DNA from: Stutzerimonas azotifigens | GTDB lineage: Bacteria; Pseudomonadota; Gammaproteobacteria; Pseudomonadales; Pseudomonadaceae | Assembly: GCF_013522725.1 (NCBI RefSeq) | Contig: NZ_JAAMRF010000004.1 | Span: forward strand, 310,001-374,000 | DNA length: 64,000 nucleotides | Reading direction: 5' to 3' | Part shown: positions 39,594 to 49,145 of the stretch, piece by piece | Layout of the letters: each line of letters starts with the position of its first letter | Numbering within the stretch: the first letter of the stretch is position 1 | The notes under the pieces: generated by a model | The model's input: the letters and a program-made list of their open reading frames with translations, nothing else | What the model was told of the DNA's origin: nothing | The model's database searches: none | Program-made: the position numbers and the translations under genes

Positions 39594-42500
39594 CAGCGCA
39601 GACACCACCTCGCAACAATGCCAACCTGGCAGCCAAAGCGGCTTCATGTGACGACAGTCGATCTGCGACAAGCACATGCCCATTGATGAATACCGAAGTG
39701 CAACTGATTCCGCTGCGCTACAGCCTGACCGAATGGATCGACCCCTCTAGCCAGCTATCGATGCCTTTCACTCTACAGAGCCGCCCCTTGGGTATCCGCC
39801 TCGTGCGCGATGGCTTTCTCTACATCATCGACAACGGCACAGGGTACCTCCACGAATACCAGATCGAACAAGGTGCTATCACCAAGCTGCTGTGGAAGGC
39901 TGCAGAGGTTCGCGCCGACACCCGCACCAACGCCATTGGCGAACCGCACCTGATCTTCCGCAGATCGAGCGAGCTGCATGTGGCGTACTCCGAGCTGCAA
40001 TGGACAGCACGCAAATGCACCCAGGTGCTGGCCAGCCAGGAGGATCGCGAATACTTCATGCAAATGGTCGACCTGAAACAGGCCGATCCGCAGCAAGGCG
40101 GCTCCCACCTCCTGACTCGCGAGCAGGCGGAAAAATGGCTGGCAGAAGTCGTCCAGAACAAGGTTCATCGTGATGAGCAGGGCCAACAAACCTTCCCTGA
40201 TCACCAGAGCCGTCCAGCCTTGGTGGAGCCGCACCCGGAGGAATTGCAGAACTATGCCTGGGAAGACCCACCACTCTTTCGTGACACGCATATAGGTGAA
40301 CTGACTGGCAAGATCCTGCCGGCGCACGAGCATGACGCGCTCTTTCTGGTGCTGCGCGACGACATCGGCGTGATGCGTGACCTGGCACAGTTTCAAGACA
40401 AGGTGGTCGGCTGGATCAGCGAATGGAGTGAGGGCGGCTCACAGCCTGGCGCGAACGAGCGCGACTACATGATCGCCTGCTATATCGAATCACGGACGCA
40501 AATCAGTGCCGACGAATTGTCCAAGCTGGAAGACGGCGACGCCCAGACGATGGTCGCTGATATCGCCAAGTTGCCTGAGCCCGAACAGCAGCAAACCCGC
40601 CAGGCCCTGATCGATTATTTGAATGGTGCCCCTCTACCCCGCCCAATGGTTCTCACCACCCCGGAACCCTTACATAGGGCACAGGAGCGCCAGTTCACCC
40701 GCAACCAACTGAGGCCAGCGGATCAAGCGTTCGTAGGGCGCCACTTGGAAACGATCATTCGGGTCAAGAAGGACCTGAGCGAGCAAGTCAGCGATGTGCT
40801 AAATGGTGCGAAGCTGGGACAGCGTGGGATCAACGATCTGATCGGCCGCCCCGCCATGGATGCCTTTCTGGCGACCAACCGGGCCAAGCTGCAACGCTGG
40901 GATGCACTGCTGGAACGGATCAGTACCGACCGTACGAACATGACCACCGAACTGCGCTTTCATCGCGCAGCCTGGTATTACGATGCCCAGCAGGCCGAGC
41001 AGGTCGGCCTGGCGTTCGCCACCCAATACGCCTGCCTGAAGGATATCGGTCGTTGCGATGCAGCCAATGAAAAGCTCTACGCCTGGTTGGAAGAAAACCC
41101 TCAGTACGACCGTCCACTGTTCCACACCCTGCCACTGAATACCCAAAGCGAACTGGCGGCGCAGTACGTACTGCTGGGTTTGTCCACCTATGGCGCCGCT
41201 GTCGCCATCGATCATTGGCTGGCCAAGCTGAGCGAAATCGAACAAGGCAAGATCCCGGCACTGGACGAGCTGCCTGAAACGACCCGAGCCCTGGGGCATA
41301 GCGCTCAATCCACGCTTGATCCCGCACTGAGCTTTGGCATCAGCAAAGCCATACAGACATTCTTCGAGGAAGTGGGGCAACAGAAGGTACCGGATCTCGA
41401 CGAGCTGTTTCGCCGCTTGCCAAAAACCCTACCGAGGCGTCTGCTCGACGCGGCGAAACGTGAAGGCCTGACCTTCGTCGTCGCCAGCGAGGCGGAAAAG
41501 GCCGCGTTGATAGAAGACCTGAAAGAAGTGCTGGCCAATCGCGCGGAGCTCAAGCGCCTCAAGAAGCAGCGGGGAGTGATCATCAGCAATGCCGACAATG
41601 GCCACAAAGCACCGCGCGCACAAGCGTTGCAACTCGAGATCGACAGGGTTCGCGCCCAACTCGATGTGCTGGAGCCCCGTCTGGCGGCGGCCATAAGCCC
41701 TATCGCCGAAGTACCACAGAACAGCATGCGCGTGGCGGGCGCAGCCCCTGGGCGCGCCGGCATCACCCTGATCCTTCCCCCAGCCGAGCTACAGGAAGTC
41801 GCGACAGGGCTGCGCAATATTCGCAATGGTTACGGTACTGCCGGCACCCTCGGCAAGCTGGGTGACGCTGTGGGACTGGCAGTATTTGTGGCGCAGTTGG
41901 TGAATTTGGTGCAGGTAACTAGGGCGACTCTCAGCCAGCCAACTGATAAAAAAGACCTCATGCCGTTCATTGGCGCCGTTATGACCGCTGGTGCTGCAGG
42001 TTTCGCTGCAGCCCAATCCATTGCCAATACGGCACTTGAGGCCAGAGCCGCACAACTGGTGAAAGGGCTACAGAACCATGCATTGGCTGCAACCCACGTG
42101 CAGCTGGGCAAATTACATTTTGGTCTTGGTTTAGTTGCGTATGGAGCAGGTTTTTTTGCTGCAGCTATCAGTAGCAGGGCACATTACAACGAATGGTTAG
42201 GTGCAGTTCAAAACGGTAACGCTCAAGCACAGCAAGGCGCTGCTATTGCTTTGGCTGGCTCGAGCGGCATGCTCGGTGCTAGTGGTTACGGGCTTGCCCA
42301 CACTTTTCGTGCTGGTGGTGAGGTTGCCAAACATCTATCCAATGCTGCAGCGCGGCGTGCTGCATGGGCACTTGCCGGCCCGCGCCTGGCAACCGTTTTC
42401 TTCCGCTTCAATATCGCCGGAGCCCTGTTTACCGCCTTGGAGCTGAGCGGCACCTGGTGGTACAACCGCAACAATACCAACGCCCATGACGACTGGCTGC

Positions 42501-43108
42501 TCAGCACGCCCTGGAGCCAGGATGCGGAAAAGCGCAAGGACTATACGCTGGAAACCTACCAGCAGACGCTGCTTGGGGTCATTCAACGGCCCTCGGCAGC
42601 GGTTATCCACGACAGCCACGATAGCTGGTGGCGCGACCTGCTGTTGCCGCCCAAGCGCATCGATATTGCCCTGGCGTTCCCGGGCCTGAGCCAGGCAGAG
42701 TTCGAACAGCCTCTAGCCGGGCAACCTGCTGCACGCCTGAGCCTCAGTGCCTATCGCATTCGCACCGTGCGTTATGACAAAGGGGAGTCCATGGTCAGGT
42801 GGTACCCGCTCCATGAGTTGGGGTTGGAACTGGCCGCCAGTTCACCTTTGGCACTCCGGGTCGAACGCCCACAGCCCATGGCCGCAGCCATTGGCGGGTA
42901 CACCCAGGAAGAACTGCTGCTGGAGCTAAGGGTCGAACGCCGCAACGAGCGCGGCCAGTATCGCGAAGAACGCCATACCATTCGCCTTGCGCCCGATAAG
43001 CCGGGCGAGTATCCCGCCAGCCAGGCAACCATTGAAGGTCAGGCCGCAGCAAAGCTGCAGATCGACCCTTTGCTATTACTGGATGCCCAAGATGCCGCAA
43101 ACCGCTGA
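39590..43108 (+). CDS. VasX-like type VI secretion effector (BTH_I2691 family), probable pore former
   Basis: This 1172-residue protein begins with a Cys-Pro start (CPLMNTEVQLIPLRYSLTEWI) and the VasX N-terminal signature RPLGIRLVRDGFLYIID (about residues 64-80). VasX-family effectors carry these features. The middle is helical. Four to five hydrophobic helices lie at about residues 757-777, 790-815, 840-862, 882-905 and 937-957. V. cholerae VasX is a pore-forming toxin that collapses membrane potential, and this layout fits the same mode. No nuclease, lipase or peptidase motif was seen. It follows its adaptor (ATGA overlap) and is followed by a membrane protein, probably its immunity. Confidence 0.85.
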   Translation: MTAQTPPRNNANLAAKAASCDDSRSATSTCPLMNTEVQLIPLRYSLTEWIDPSSQLSMPFTLQSRPLGIRLVRDGFLYIIDNGTGYLHEYQIEQGAITKLLWKAAEVRADTRTNAIGEPHLIFRRSSELHVAYSELQWTARKCTQVLASQEDREYFMQMVDLKQADPQQGGSHLLTREQAEKWLAEVVQNKVHRDEQGQQTFPDHQSRPALVEPHPEELQNYAWEDPPLFRDTHIGELTGKILPAHEHDALFLVLRDDIGVMRDLAQFQDKVVGWISEWSEGGSQPGANERDYMIACYIESRTQISADELSKLEDGDAQTMVADIAKLPEPEQQQTRQALIDYLNGAPLPRPMVLTTPEPLHRAQERQFTRNQLRPADQAFVGRHLETIIRVKKDLSEQVSDVLNGAKLGQRGINDLIGRPAMDAFLATNRAKLQRWDALLERISTDRTNMTTELRFHRAAWYYDAQQAEQVGLAFATQYACLKDIGRCDAANEKLYAWLEENPQYDRPLFHTLPLNTQSELAAQYVLLGLSTYGAAVAIDHWLAKLSEIEQGKIPALDELPETTRALGHSAQSTLDPALSFGISKAIQTFFEEVGQQKVPDLDELFRRLPKTLPRRLLDAAKREGLTFVVASEAEKAALIEDLKEVLANRAELKRLKKQRGVIISNADNGHKAPRAQALQLEIDRVRAQLDVLEPRLAAAISPIAEVPQNSMRVAGAAPGRAGITLILPPAELQEVATGLRNIRNGYGTAGTLGKLGDAVGLAVFVAQLVNLVQVTRATLSQPTDKKDLMPFIGAVMTAGAAGFAAAQSIANTALEARAAQLVKGLQNHALAATHVQLGKLHFGLGLVAYGAGFFAAAISSRAHYNEWLGAVQNGNAQAQQGAAIALAGSSGMLGASGYGLAHTFRAGGEVAKHLSNAAARRAAWALAGPRLATVFFRFNIAGALFTALELSGTWWYNRNNTNAHDDWLLSTPWSQDAEKRKDYTLETYQQTLLGVIQRPSAAVIHDSHDSWWRDLLLPPKRIDIALAFPGLSQAEFEQPLAGQPAARLSLSAYRIRTVRYDKGESMVRWYPLHELGLELAASSPLALRVERPQPMAAAIGGYTQEELLLELRVERRNERGQYREERHTIRLAPDKPGEYPASQATIEGQAAAKLQIDPLLLLDAQDAANR

Positions 43109-44255
43109 CACCCAAACCGCCACCCCACCCGGCCTGGATAAACCACACAAGGCCGGGGATAACCAGAACTTTCCGGGCGGGCGGGTCAATTACCTGGCCC
43201 CATTGCCACTGCCAACGGGTGAACCTCCCCATGACTATGCCCATGCCATTGGTGAGGTGAATGACATCTACCTCAGTTTTGGTACGGGCTTGCCACCTGT
43301 ATTTGGCTGGCAGCTAAGGTTGGGAGGCCCCTTTTTCGTTGGCATTATCATGCCAGCAATTTTGTCCCCTCTTCTTGCTGCCTTGCTGACTCCATTAGTA
43401 GGTGGGACGCTTCTTGACACTTGGCAAATGACCGCCGGGGTGTTCGAAACAGGACTAAAAATAGGCTTAATGGGAACGCTAGCAATCCTGGCCCTGGCTC
43501 TTTCCATCTGGTGGCACAATCACCTTCAACACAAAACCGTAATTGCATCGCGCTTCAACCGCCAACGCCGAGAAGTCTGCTTTGTGCCTGAGGGTCATAC
43601 CGAGCCCATCTTCGTCCCTTGGGAACAGGTTTTCGCCTGGGTAATCGAGGCGCGGGGGGTCACCCAGTATGGTGTACAAAGTCAGTTCGCCATGGGGGTC
43701 GGTTTTCACCATGCTCCAAGTGGCCATGACTACACTCTGGAGTTCGCCACCGGCGGCTTGGGCATGGCCATAGGCAACTGGGAGGCCATTCGTGCCTATA
43801 TGGATCACGAGATTCATGGCCTCAAGGACATTCAAGACCCCTTCGATCTGCAAGGCCCACATGATCCACCTCATGAAGGTCTACACACCTTCTATAACGC
43901 CCGCGAACGCATGCGTCGCCACTACCGCGAAGGCGGAGTTGGCAAGTGGTATGTGCTTGGCTGGTATCTCTACCATCTATGCACCCTGTGGACACTGCCC
44001 TTCCACCTCACCGAGTGGGACATAAATCGGGTCAAGCGCATGCATCAGCGCAGTGTTCCCGAAGCCATGCGCGCCTGGTCAGAGCCCCTGCCTCCCGAGC
44101 AATGGGCCAAACCCAGCGCCGAGCTGCTCAGGCAGCGTGAGCTGCTGGCAAACCTGCGCCAACGTCATCCACAAGGCTCGATATTCGATTTGATGGCCGA
44201 AGTCGGGCGCACAAACCTAGCGGGCCGGAGCAAGGCCGGTACGGCGAAGATCTAG
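43083..44255 (+). CDS. DUF6708 membrane protein, probable immunity protein for the VasX-like effector
   Basis: The 390-residue product has a Pro-rich cytoplasmic N terminus and two hydrophobic hairpin segments (about residues 85-120 and 133-155). A soluble C-terminal domain follows, with VCFVPEGHTEPIFVPWEQVFAW, as in DUF6708 proteins. It overlaps the effector gene by 26 bases (or 17 if the ATG at 43092 is used; neither start has a strong ribosome site), implying coupled translation. Immunity to a pore former is expected to be an inner-membrane protein, which fits. The role is inferred from position and topology; it could instead be a second effector component. The next 205 bases hold nothing recognisable. 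Confidence 0.7.
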   Translation: MPKMPQTADTQTATPPGLDKPHKAGDNQNFPGGRVNYLAPLPLPTGEPPHDYAHAIGEVNDIYLSFGTGLPPVFGWQLRLGGPFFVGIIMPAILSPLLAALLTPLVGGTLLDTWQMTAGVFETGLKIGLMGTLAILALALSIWWHNHLQHKTVIASRFNRQRREVCFVPEGHTEPIFVPWEQVFAWVIEARGVTQYGVQSQFAMGVGFHHAPSGHDYTLEFATGGLGMAIGNWEAIRAYMDHEIHGLKDIQDPFDLQGPHDPPHEGLHTFYNARERMRRHYREGGVGKWYVLGWYLYHLCTLWTLPFHLTEWDINRVKRMHQRSVPEAMRAWSEPLPPEQWAKPSAELLRQRELLANLRQRHPQGSIFDLMAEVGRTNLAGRSKAGTAKI

Positions 44256-44460
44256 TACCTGCTTTGCCGAAGTGGATAGGCCGCTCGCTCTCGGCAGCCG
44301 CCAAGCGCATCCATAGCCTGATCTCGCCTCGGTACGCCTGAGCGGCAAACACGCCATGGCTGCAGCTACACCGCAGCACATATCCAGTAGCTGTTGGTTG
44401 AAAGACCTCAGACAAGTCTCGACGGCTCTTGGACTACACAGCTGCGCGGAAGGGCCCCTA

Positions 44461-45174
44461 TTACGGCACCTCCACCCGCACATGAATCGCATCGTGCCGC
44501 CAGTACTCCACGTCGCAATCGATCAGCCGGTCATGCTGGTCGCGGTTTAGGCGGGTGATGCGCAGGGCGGGGCTGCCGGGGGCGACGCGCAGGGTGGTGG
44601 CGGCGTCGCCCTGCAGGGCCGTCGGGACCATGTCGAAGCGCACACGGCCATAATGGATGCCGTACTGGCGGGCATACAGCTCGGTCAGCGAGCGGGTCAG
44701 GTCATGCTCGAGAATGCCGGGGAAATACGCCGGGTTGAGGTAATGCTCGACGTAGAGCACCAGGCGTCCGTCGATGCGCCGGGCGCGGCGGATCTGGATG
44801 ACGCTCGACAGTGCCGGCAGCTCCAGCAGGGCGCACATTTCGGCCGAGGCGGGTAGAAGGCGCGCCGACAAGACCTGGGTAGCCGGTGCCCGGCCCTGCT
44901 CGCCGACCATGGCGTGGAAGTGGCTGCGCACCAGCGGGTTGTAGGCGACGCGGGGCGGCGAGACGAACCAGCCGCGGCGGTCTTCGCGGTAGATCAACCC
45001 CTGCGATTCGAGCTGGCCCAGCGCTTCGCGCAAAGTGATGCGGGTGGTATCGAACAGTTCGCTGAGCTGGCGCTCGGCCGGCAGCTTGCCGCCCGCAGGC
45101 AACAAGCCGCGACCGATCTGCTCCTGCAGGGCGCGGCATATGGCCGTTACGGCCCGGGGTGCCTCATCACGCAT
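44461..45174 (-). CDS. GntR-family transcriptional regulator with UTRA domain
   Basis: The 237-residue regulator has an N-terminal winged helix (KLPAERQLSELFDTTRITLREALGQLE in two adjoining segments, about residues 26-52). A C-terminal UTRA ligand-binding domain follows (HutC/PhnF subfamily). It is divergent from the ABC importer operon and very likely controls it, sensing a substrate or phosphorylated product. ATG 45174 has a GAGGAG site; the upstream in-frame extension is rejected. A perfect palindrome lies 15 bases upstream of its start, consistent with autoregulation. Confidence 0.9.
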   Translation of the reverse strand: MRDEAPRAVTAICRALQEQIGRGLLPAGGKLPAERQLSELFDTTRITLREALGQLESQGLIYREDRRGWFVSPPRVAYNPLVRSHFHAMVGEQGRAPATQVLSARLLPASAEMCALLELPALSSVIQIRRARRIDGRLVLYVEHYLNPAYFPGILEHDLTRSLTELYARQYGIHYGRVRFDMVPTALQGDAATTLRVAPGSPALRITRLNRDQHDRLIDCDVEYWRHDAIHVRVEVP

Positions 45175-45188
45175 CACTGCTCCTCTCG

Positions 45189-45202
45189 CTGGACTAGTCC
45201 AG
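45189..45202. promoter_or_regulatory. Palindromic operator candidate for the GntR/UTRA regulator
   Basis: CTGGACTAGTCCAG is a perfect 14-base palindrome. Its core TGGACTAGTCCA resembles the HutC-subfamily consensus TGGTCTAGACCA. It is placed immediately upstream of the regulator's own ribosome binding site. Confidence 0.65.
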
Positions 45203-45481
45203 CACCAAAAAAGCGCTTCATTGCCTGGCCCCGGAAACAACCCGTCATGACGAGTAAGACTAGGCGGCGCAGATGAATGCGCGGTGACAACACCTGCGCG
45301 CCCCGCCGAGTGAGCAGGACCCGTGCCAATGGTTCGATGCCTGCGAGCCTTGTCCTGCAAGCTTTGGCGCCTGAGCTAGGCTTCTCGTGGGCGCCCTGTC
45401 CGCGCGATGACGCCGTACGCGCACCCCGGCCCAAGGACATGAAATTGTCATTTGCACGCCCTAGATTGGCTTGGGTCTTGC

Positions 45482-45493
45482 TGACCTAGACCA
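45482..45493. promoter_or_regulatory. Second operator candidate upstream of the importer operon
   Basis: TGACCTAGACCA matches the HutC-type consensus TGGTCTAGACCA at 10 of 12 positions and ends 28 bases before the substrate-binding protein ATG. Its position next to the operon start fits repression. Confidence 0.55.
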
Positions 45494-45521
45494 ACCCTGA
45501 CATCTGCGAAAGGAGCTTCGA

Positions 45522-46580
45522 ATGAAACGGCTGCTACTGGCTTCACTGCTGGGATCGGCGATCGCCCTGGCGACTTCGGCGAACGCGGCGGATACGGATT
45601 TGAAGAGCCTCGAAGAGGCCGCGCGCGCAGAAGGCGCCATCAACAGCGTCGGCATGCCGGACAGCTGGGCGAACTGGAAGGACACCTGGGAAGACCTGGC
45701 GAAGCAGTACGGCCTCAAGCACCAGGACACCGACATGAGTTCGGCCCAGGAAATCGCCAAGTTCGCCGCCGAGAAGGAAAACGCCACCGCCGACATTGGC
45801 GATGTCGGCGCCGCCTTCGGCCCGATCGCCGTGCAGCAGGGGGTCACCCAGCCGTACAAGCCCACCACCTGGGACCAGATCCCGACGTGGGCCAAGGATC
45901 AGGACGGGCACTGGATGCTCGCCTACACCGGCTCGATCGCCTTCATCGTCAACAAGCAGCTGGTCAAGGACGTGCCCACCTCCTGGGCCGAACTCAAGCA
46001 GGGCAAATCCAAGGTCGCCATCGGCGACGTAAGCGCCGCAGCGCAGGCCGTCAACGGCGTGCTGGCCGCAGCCATCGCCAACGGCGGTGACGAAAAGAAT
46101 ATCCAGCCGGGCCTGGATTTCTTTGCCGAGATTGCGAAGCAGGGTCGCCTGTCGCTGTCCAACCCCACCATCCAGACCCTTGAGCGCGGCGAAGTCGAGG
46201 TCGGTGTGGTGTGGGACTTCAACGGCCTGTCGTACCGCGACCAGATCGATCCGAACCGCTTCGAGGTCCTGATTCCCTCCGACGGTTCGGTGATCTCCGG
46301 CTACACGACGATCATCAACAAATGGGCCAAGCACCCGAACGCGGCGAAGCTCGCACGTGAATACATCCTCTCCGACGCCGGGCAGATCAACCTCGCCAAG
46401 GGCAACGCGCGGCCGATCCGCGCCGAGCACCTGACCCTGCCGGCCGAGGTCCAGGCCAAGCTGCTGCCCAACGAGCAGTACGCCAAGGTCAAGCCGATCG
46501 AAGACAGCGCGGCCTGGGAGGCCACTTCCAAGGCGCTGCCGCAGCAGTGGCAGGAGTACGTGATCATCGAGATGGAATAA
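45522..46580 (+). CDS. Periplasmic substrate-binding protein of an ABC importer
   Basis: This 352-residue exported protein has a signal peptide (MKRLLLASLLGSAIALATSANA). It belongs to the extracellular solute-binding family used by FutA/PotD/phosphonate-type importers. It has DIGDVGAAFGPIAVQQGVTQ early, then WDFNGLSYRDQID and SGYTTIINKWAKHPNAAKLAREY, typical of the two-lobed fold. An AAAGGAG site precedes ATG 45522. It is the first gene of a seven-gene-scale locus that includes two cytoplasmic phosphohydrolases, so a phosphorylated or phosphonate solute is the most likely ligand (inference). Confidence 0.88.
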   Translation: MKRLLLASLLGSAIALATSANAADTDLKSLEEAARAEGAINSVGMPDSWANWKDTWEDLAKQYGLKHQDTDMSSAQEIAKFAAEKENATADIGDVGAAFGPIAVQQGVTQPYKPTTWDQIPTWAKDQDGHWMLAYTGSIAFIVNKQLVKDVPTSWAELKQGKSKVAIGDVSAAAQAVNGVLAAAIANGGDEKNIQPGLDFFAEIAKQGRLSLSNPTIQTLERGEVEVGVVWDFNGLSYRDQIDPNRFEVLIPSDGSVISGYTTIINKWAKHPNAAKLAREYILSDAGQINLAKGNARPIRAEHLTLPAEVQAKLLPNEQYAKVKPIEDSAAWEATSKALPQQWQEYVIIEME

Positions 46581-46641
46581 ATCTCCGATGGCGAGCGGCC
46601 CGAGCCGCTCGCCAGGTCCGGATTACAGCCAGGAAAGCGCG

Positions 46642-47445
46642 ATGCACAAAGTCATACTCGTGGTGCTCGACGGCCTCAGCTATCAGGTCGCCGAACATGC
46701 AATGGGGCACCTGCAGGCTTATTGCGCAGCCGAGCGCGCCGCCCTGTACCGCCTGCAATGCGAATTGCCCGCGCTGTCGCGGCCGCTGTACGAATGCATC
46801 CTCACGGGGGTCAGGCCGATCGACAGCGGCATCGTGCACAACGATGTGGTGCGCCTGTCACGCGAGCGCAGCATCTTCCACTACGCCCGCGACGCCGGGC
46901 GCCGAACCGCCGCGGCGGCCTACCACTGGATCAGCGAGCTGTATAACCGCGCGCCCTTTCAGCCTGCACGCGATCGTCACAGCGACACACCGGAGCTGCC
47001 CATCCAGCACGGCCATTTCTACTACGCCGACCATTACCCCGACTCGCATCTGTTCACCGATGCGGAGAGCCTGCGGCTGCGCCACGAGCCGGATTTTCTG
47101 CTGGTTCACCCGATGAACATCGACGACGCCGGCCATCGCCATGGCCTGGATTCGGCCGAGTACCGCAACGCCGCGCGCCGCGCCGACATCCTCCTGGCCG
47201 AATACCTGCAACGCTGGCTCGATGACGGCTACCAGGTGCTGGTCACCGCCGACCATGGAATGAACCGCGACCGCTCCCACAATGGCCTGCTGGCTGAAGA
47301 GCGAGACGTACCGCTGTTCGTGCTCGGCTCAGCGTTCAGCTTCTCGGACAGCGCCAAGCCATTGCAGACCGAGCTGTGCGGTACCGTCTGCGAGCTGCTG
47401 GGCGTCCCCCACGACAAGCCGCTGTGCCGGGAACTCCTGCGATGA
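46642..47445 (+). CDS. Alkaline phosphatase superfamily phosphohydrolase (cytoplasmic)
   Basis: The 267-residue enzyme has the superfamily metal-binding pattern. VVLDGLS supplies the first Asp. The nucleophile region is LPALSRPLYECILTG, with Ser46 aligning with the Thr of phosphodiesterases and phosphonoacetate hydrolase. The later HPMNIDDAGHRHG and TADHGMNRDRSHNG supply the remaining metal ligands. There is no signal peptide, so it acts after import. ATG 46642 has an AGGAA site; its stop overlaps the first permease gene (ATGA). Substrate may be a phosphodiester, phosphomonoester or phosphonate; the sequence does not decide. Confidence 0.85.
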   Translation: MHKVILVVLDGLSYQVAEHAMGHLQAYCAAERAALYRLQCELPALSRPLYECILTGVRPIDSGIVHNDVVRLSRERSIFHYARDAGRRTAAAAYHWISELYNRAPFQPARDRHSDTPELPIQHGHFYYADHYPDSHLFTDAESLRLRHEPDFLLVHPMNIDDAGHRHGLDSAEYRNAARRADILLAEYLQRWLDDGYQVLVTADHGMNRDRSHNGLLAEERDVPLFVLGSAFSFSDSAKPLQTELCGTVCELLGVPHDKPLCRELLR

Positions 47446-48350
47446 GCGCACGCCTCGACGAAACACCCAAGACCGCCGCCGTGGCGCCTGCCGAACCGGT
47501 GCGCGCACGCAGCAGCGCCGGTTCGAGCAAGTGGCTGGCGCTGCTCTGGCTGCTGCCCTTCGCGACGTTCTTCGTGGTCTTCCAGATCGCCCCGCTGGTC
47601 TGGATCGCCATCAACAGCCTCAATACGCCAGAAGGCTGGGGGCTTGCGCATTTCCAGAAGATTTTCAGCTCCAGGTTCTACCTGCAATCGATCAAGCACA
47701 GCCTGCAGATCGCCTTCTGGTCGAGCCTGTTCGGCATGCTGATCGCGATCTTCGGCAGCTATTCGCTACGCCAGGTCGATTCCAGGCTGCGCGACTTCGT
47801 CATGGCCTTTTCCAACATGACCAGCAACTTCGCCGGCGTGCCGCTGGCCTTCGCTTTCATCATCCTGCTGGGCTTCAACGGCGCGCTGACGATCCTGCTC
47901 AAGCAGGCCGGGATCATCGAGGACTTCAACCTTTACTCGAAGACCGGCCTGATCGTGCTCTACACCTATTTTCAGATCCCGCTGGGCGTACTGCTGCTCT
48001 ACCCCGCCTTCGACGCGCTGCGCCAGGACTGGCGGGAGTCGGCGGCACTGCTCGGCGCCGGCGCCTGGCAGTTCTGGCGCCATATCGGCTTGCCGGTGCT
48101 GACCCCGGCGCTGCTGGGAACCTTCGTCATCCTGCTGGCCAACGCGCTTGGCGCCTATGCGACGGTGTATTACCTCACCACCGGGAATTTCAACGTAATG
48201 CCGATCCGCATCGCCGGCCTGGTGGCGGGCGACATCTCGCTGGATCCGAACCTGGCCAGTGCGTTGTCGATGGTGCTGGTGGGACTGATGGCAATCATTA
48301 CCCTGGCCCACCAACTGCTGCTGCGCAGGAGCTACCATGCGGCGCGCTGA
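47442..48350 (+). CDS. ABC importer permease, subunit 1
   Basis: This 302-residue inner-membrane permease has six helices and the ATPase-contact loop ESAALLGAGAWQFWRHIGLPVLTPA (EAA motif) near residues 202-226. The N-terminal 40 residues are an Ala/Pro-rich cytoplasmic tail. It is translationally coupled to the phosphohydrolase gene upstream and overlaps the second permease gene by 14 bases. Confidence 0.92.
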   Translation: MSARLDETPKTAAVAPAEPVRARSSAGSSKWLALLWLLPFATFFVVFQIAPLVWIAINSLNTPEGWGLAHFQKIFSSRFYLQSIKHSLQIAFWSSLFGMLIAIFGSYSLRQVDSRLRDFVMAFSNMTSNFAGVPLAFAFIILLGFNGALTILLKQAGIIEDFNLYSKTGLIVLYTYFQIPLGVLLLYPAFDALRQDWRESAALLGAGAWQFWRHIGLPVLTPALLGTFVILLANALGAYATVYYLTTGNFNVMPIRIAGLVAGDISLDPNLASALSMVLVGLMAIITLAHQLLLRRSYHAAR

Positions 48351-49125
48351 GTCGATCTACCACCGCAGCGTGGTGTACCTGCTGTTCCTGATCCTCTTGC
48401 TGCCGCTGGCCGCGACGCTGTTGTACTCACTCGCCAGCAGCTGGTCGGCCTCGGTGCTGCCCGACGGGCTGACGCTCAAGTGGTACGCCGCGCTGTGGAG
48501 CGACGCACGGTTCCTGGCGGCGTTCGGACAGTCGCTTCTGGTGTGCTTCGGCGCGCTGACCCTGTCGCTGGTGCTGATCCTGCCGCTGCTGTTCGTGGTG
48601 CACTACCACTTCCCCAAGCTCGACGGGCTGATGAACATTCTCATCCTGCTGCCCTTCGCCGTACCGCCGGTGGTGTCCTCCGTGGGTCTGCTGCAGCTCT
48701 ACGGCTCCGGCCCGCTGGCCATGGTCGGTACGCCGTGGATCCTGATCGGCGCCTACTTCACCATCGCCCTGCCGTTCATGTACCGGGCCATCACCAACAA
48801 CCTGCAGGCGATCAACCTGCGCGACCTGATGGACGCCGCCCAGCTGCTCGGCGCCAGCACTTGGAAGGCGGCCTTCCTGGTGGTGCTGCCGAACCTGCGC
48901 AAGGGGCTGATGGTGTCGCTGTTCCTGTCGTTCTCGTTCCTGTTCGGCGAGTTCGTCTTCGCCAACCTGCTGGTCGGCACCCGCTACGAGACGCTGCAGG
49001 TCTACCTGAACAACATGCGCAACAGCAGCGGGCACTTCAACAGCGCGCTGGTGATTTCCTATTTCTTCTTCGTGCTCATGTTCACCTGGGCCGCCAACCG
49101 ACTGAACAGGGACCGCCCGGCGTGA
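48337..49125 (+). CDS. ABC importer permease, subunit 2
   Basis: This 262-residue permease has six helices and an EAA-type loop (MDAAQLLGASTWKAAFLVVL) before the last helices. It pairs with the preceding permease to form the membrane channel. The gene overlaps that permease gene by 14 bases and ends 20 bases before the ATPase gene. Confidence 0.92.
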   Translation: MRRAESIYHRSVVYLLFLILLLPLAATLLYSLASSWSASVLPDGLTLKWYAALWSDARFLAAFGQSLLVCFGALTLSLVLILPLLFVVHYHFPKLDGLMNILILLPFAVPPVVSSVGLLQLYGSGPLAMVGTPWILIGAYFTIALPFMYRAITNNLQAINLRDLMDAAQLLGASTWKAAFLVVLPNLRKGLMVSLFLSFSFLFGEFVFANLLVGTRYETLQVYLNNMRNSSGHFNSALVISYFFFVLMFTWAANRLNRDRPA

Positions 49126-49145
49126 ACCGGCCACAAGGATCATCC

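Larger units (their letters stand above)
45175..45521. other. Divergent regulatory region between the GntR gene and the importer operon
   Basis: These 347 bases contain no supported gene. They hold two HutC-type operator candidates (listed separately) and a small inverted repeat, GACATGAAATTGTC (45436-45449). An AAGGAG ribosome site lies just before the substrate-binding protein gene. I could not assign a convincing -35/-10 pair. Confidence 0.6.

Noticed and set aside
39590-43108. Rhs or nuclease/lipase-type polymorphic toxin
   Set aside because: No YD repeats, RHS core, GxSxG lipase elbow in context or HNH-type motif; VasX-like signature and hydrophobic helices fit better.
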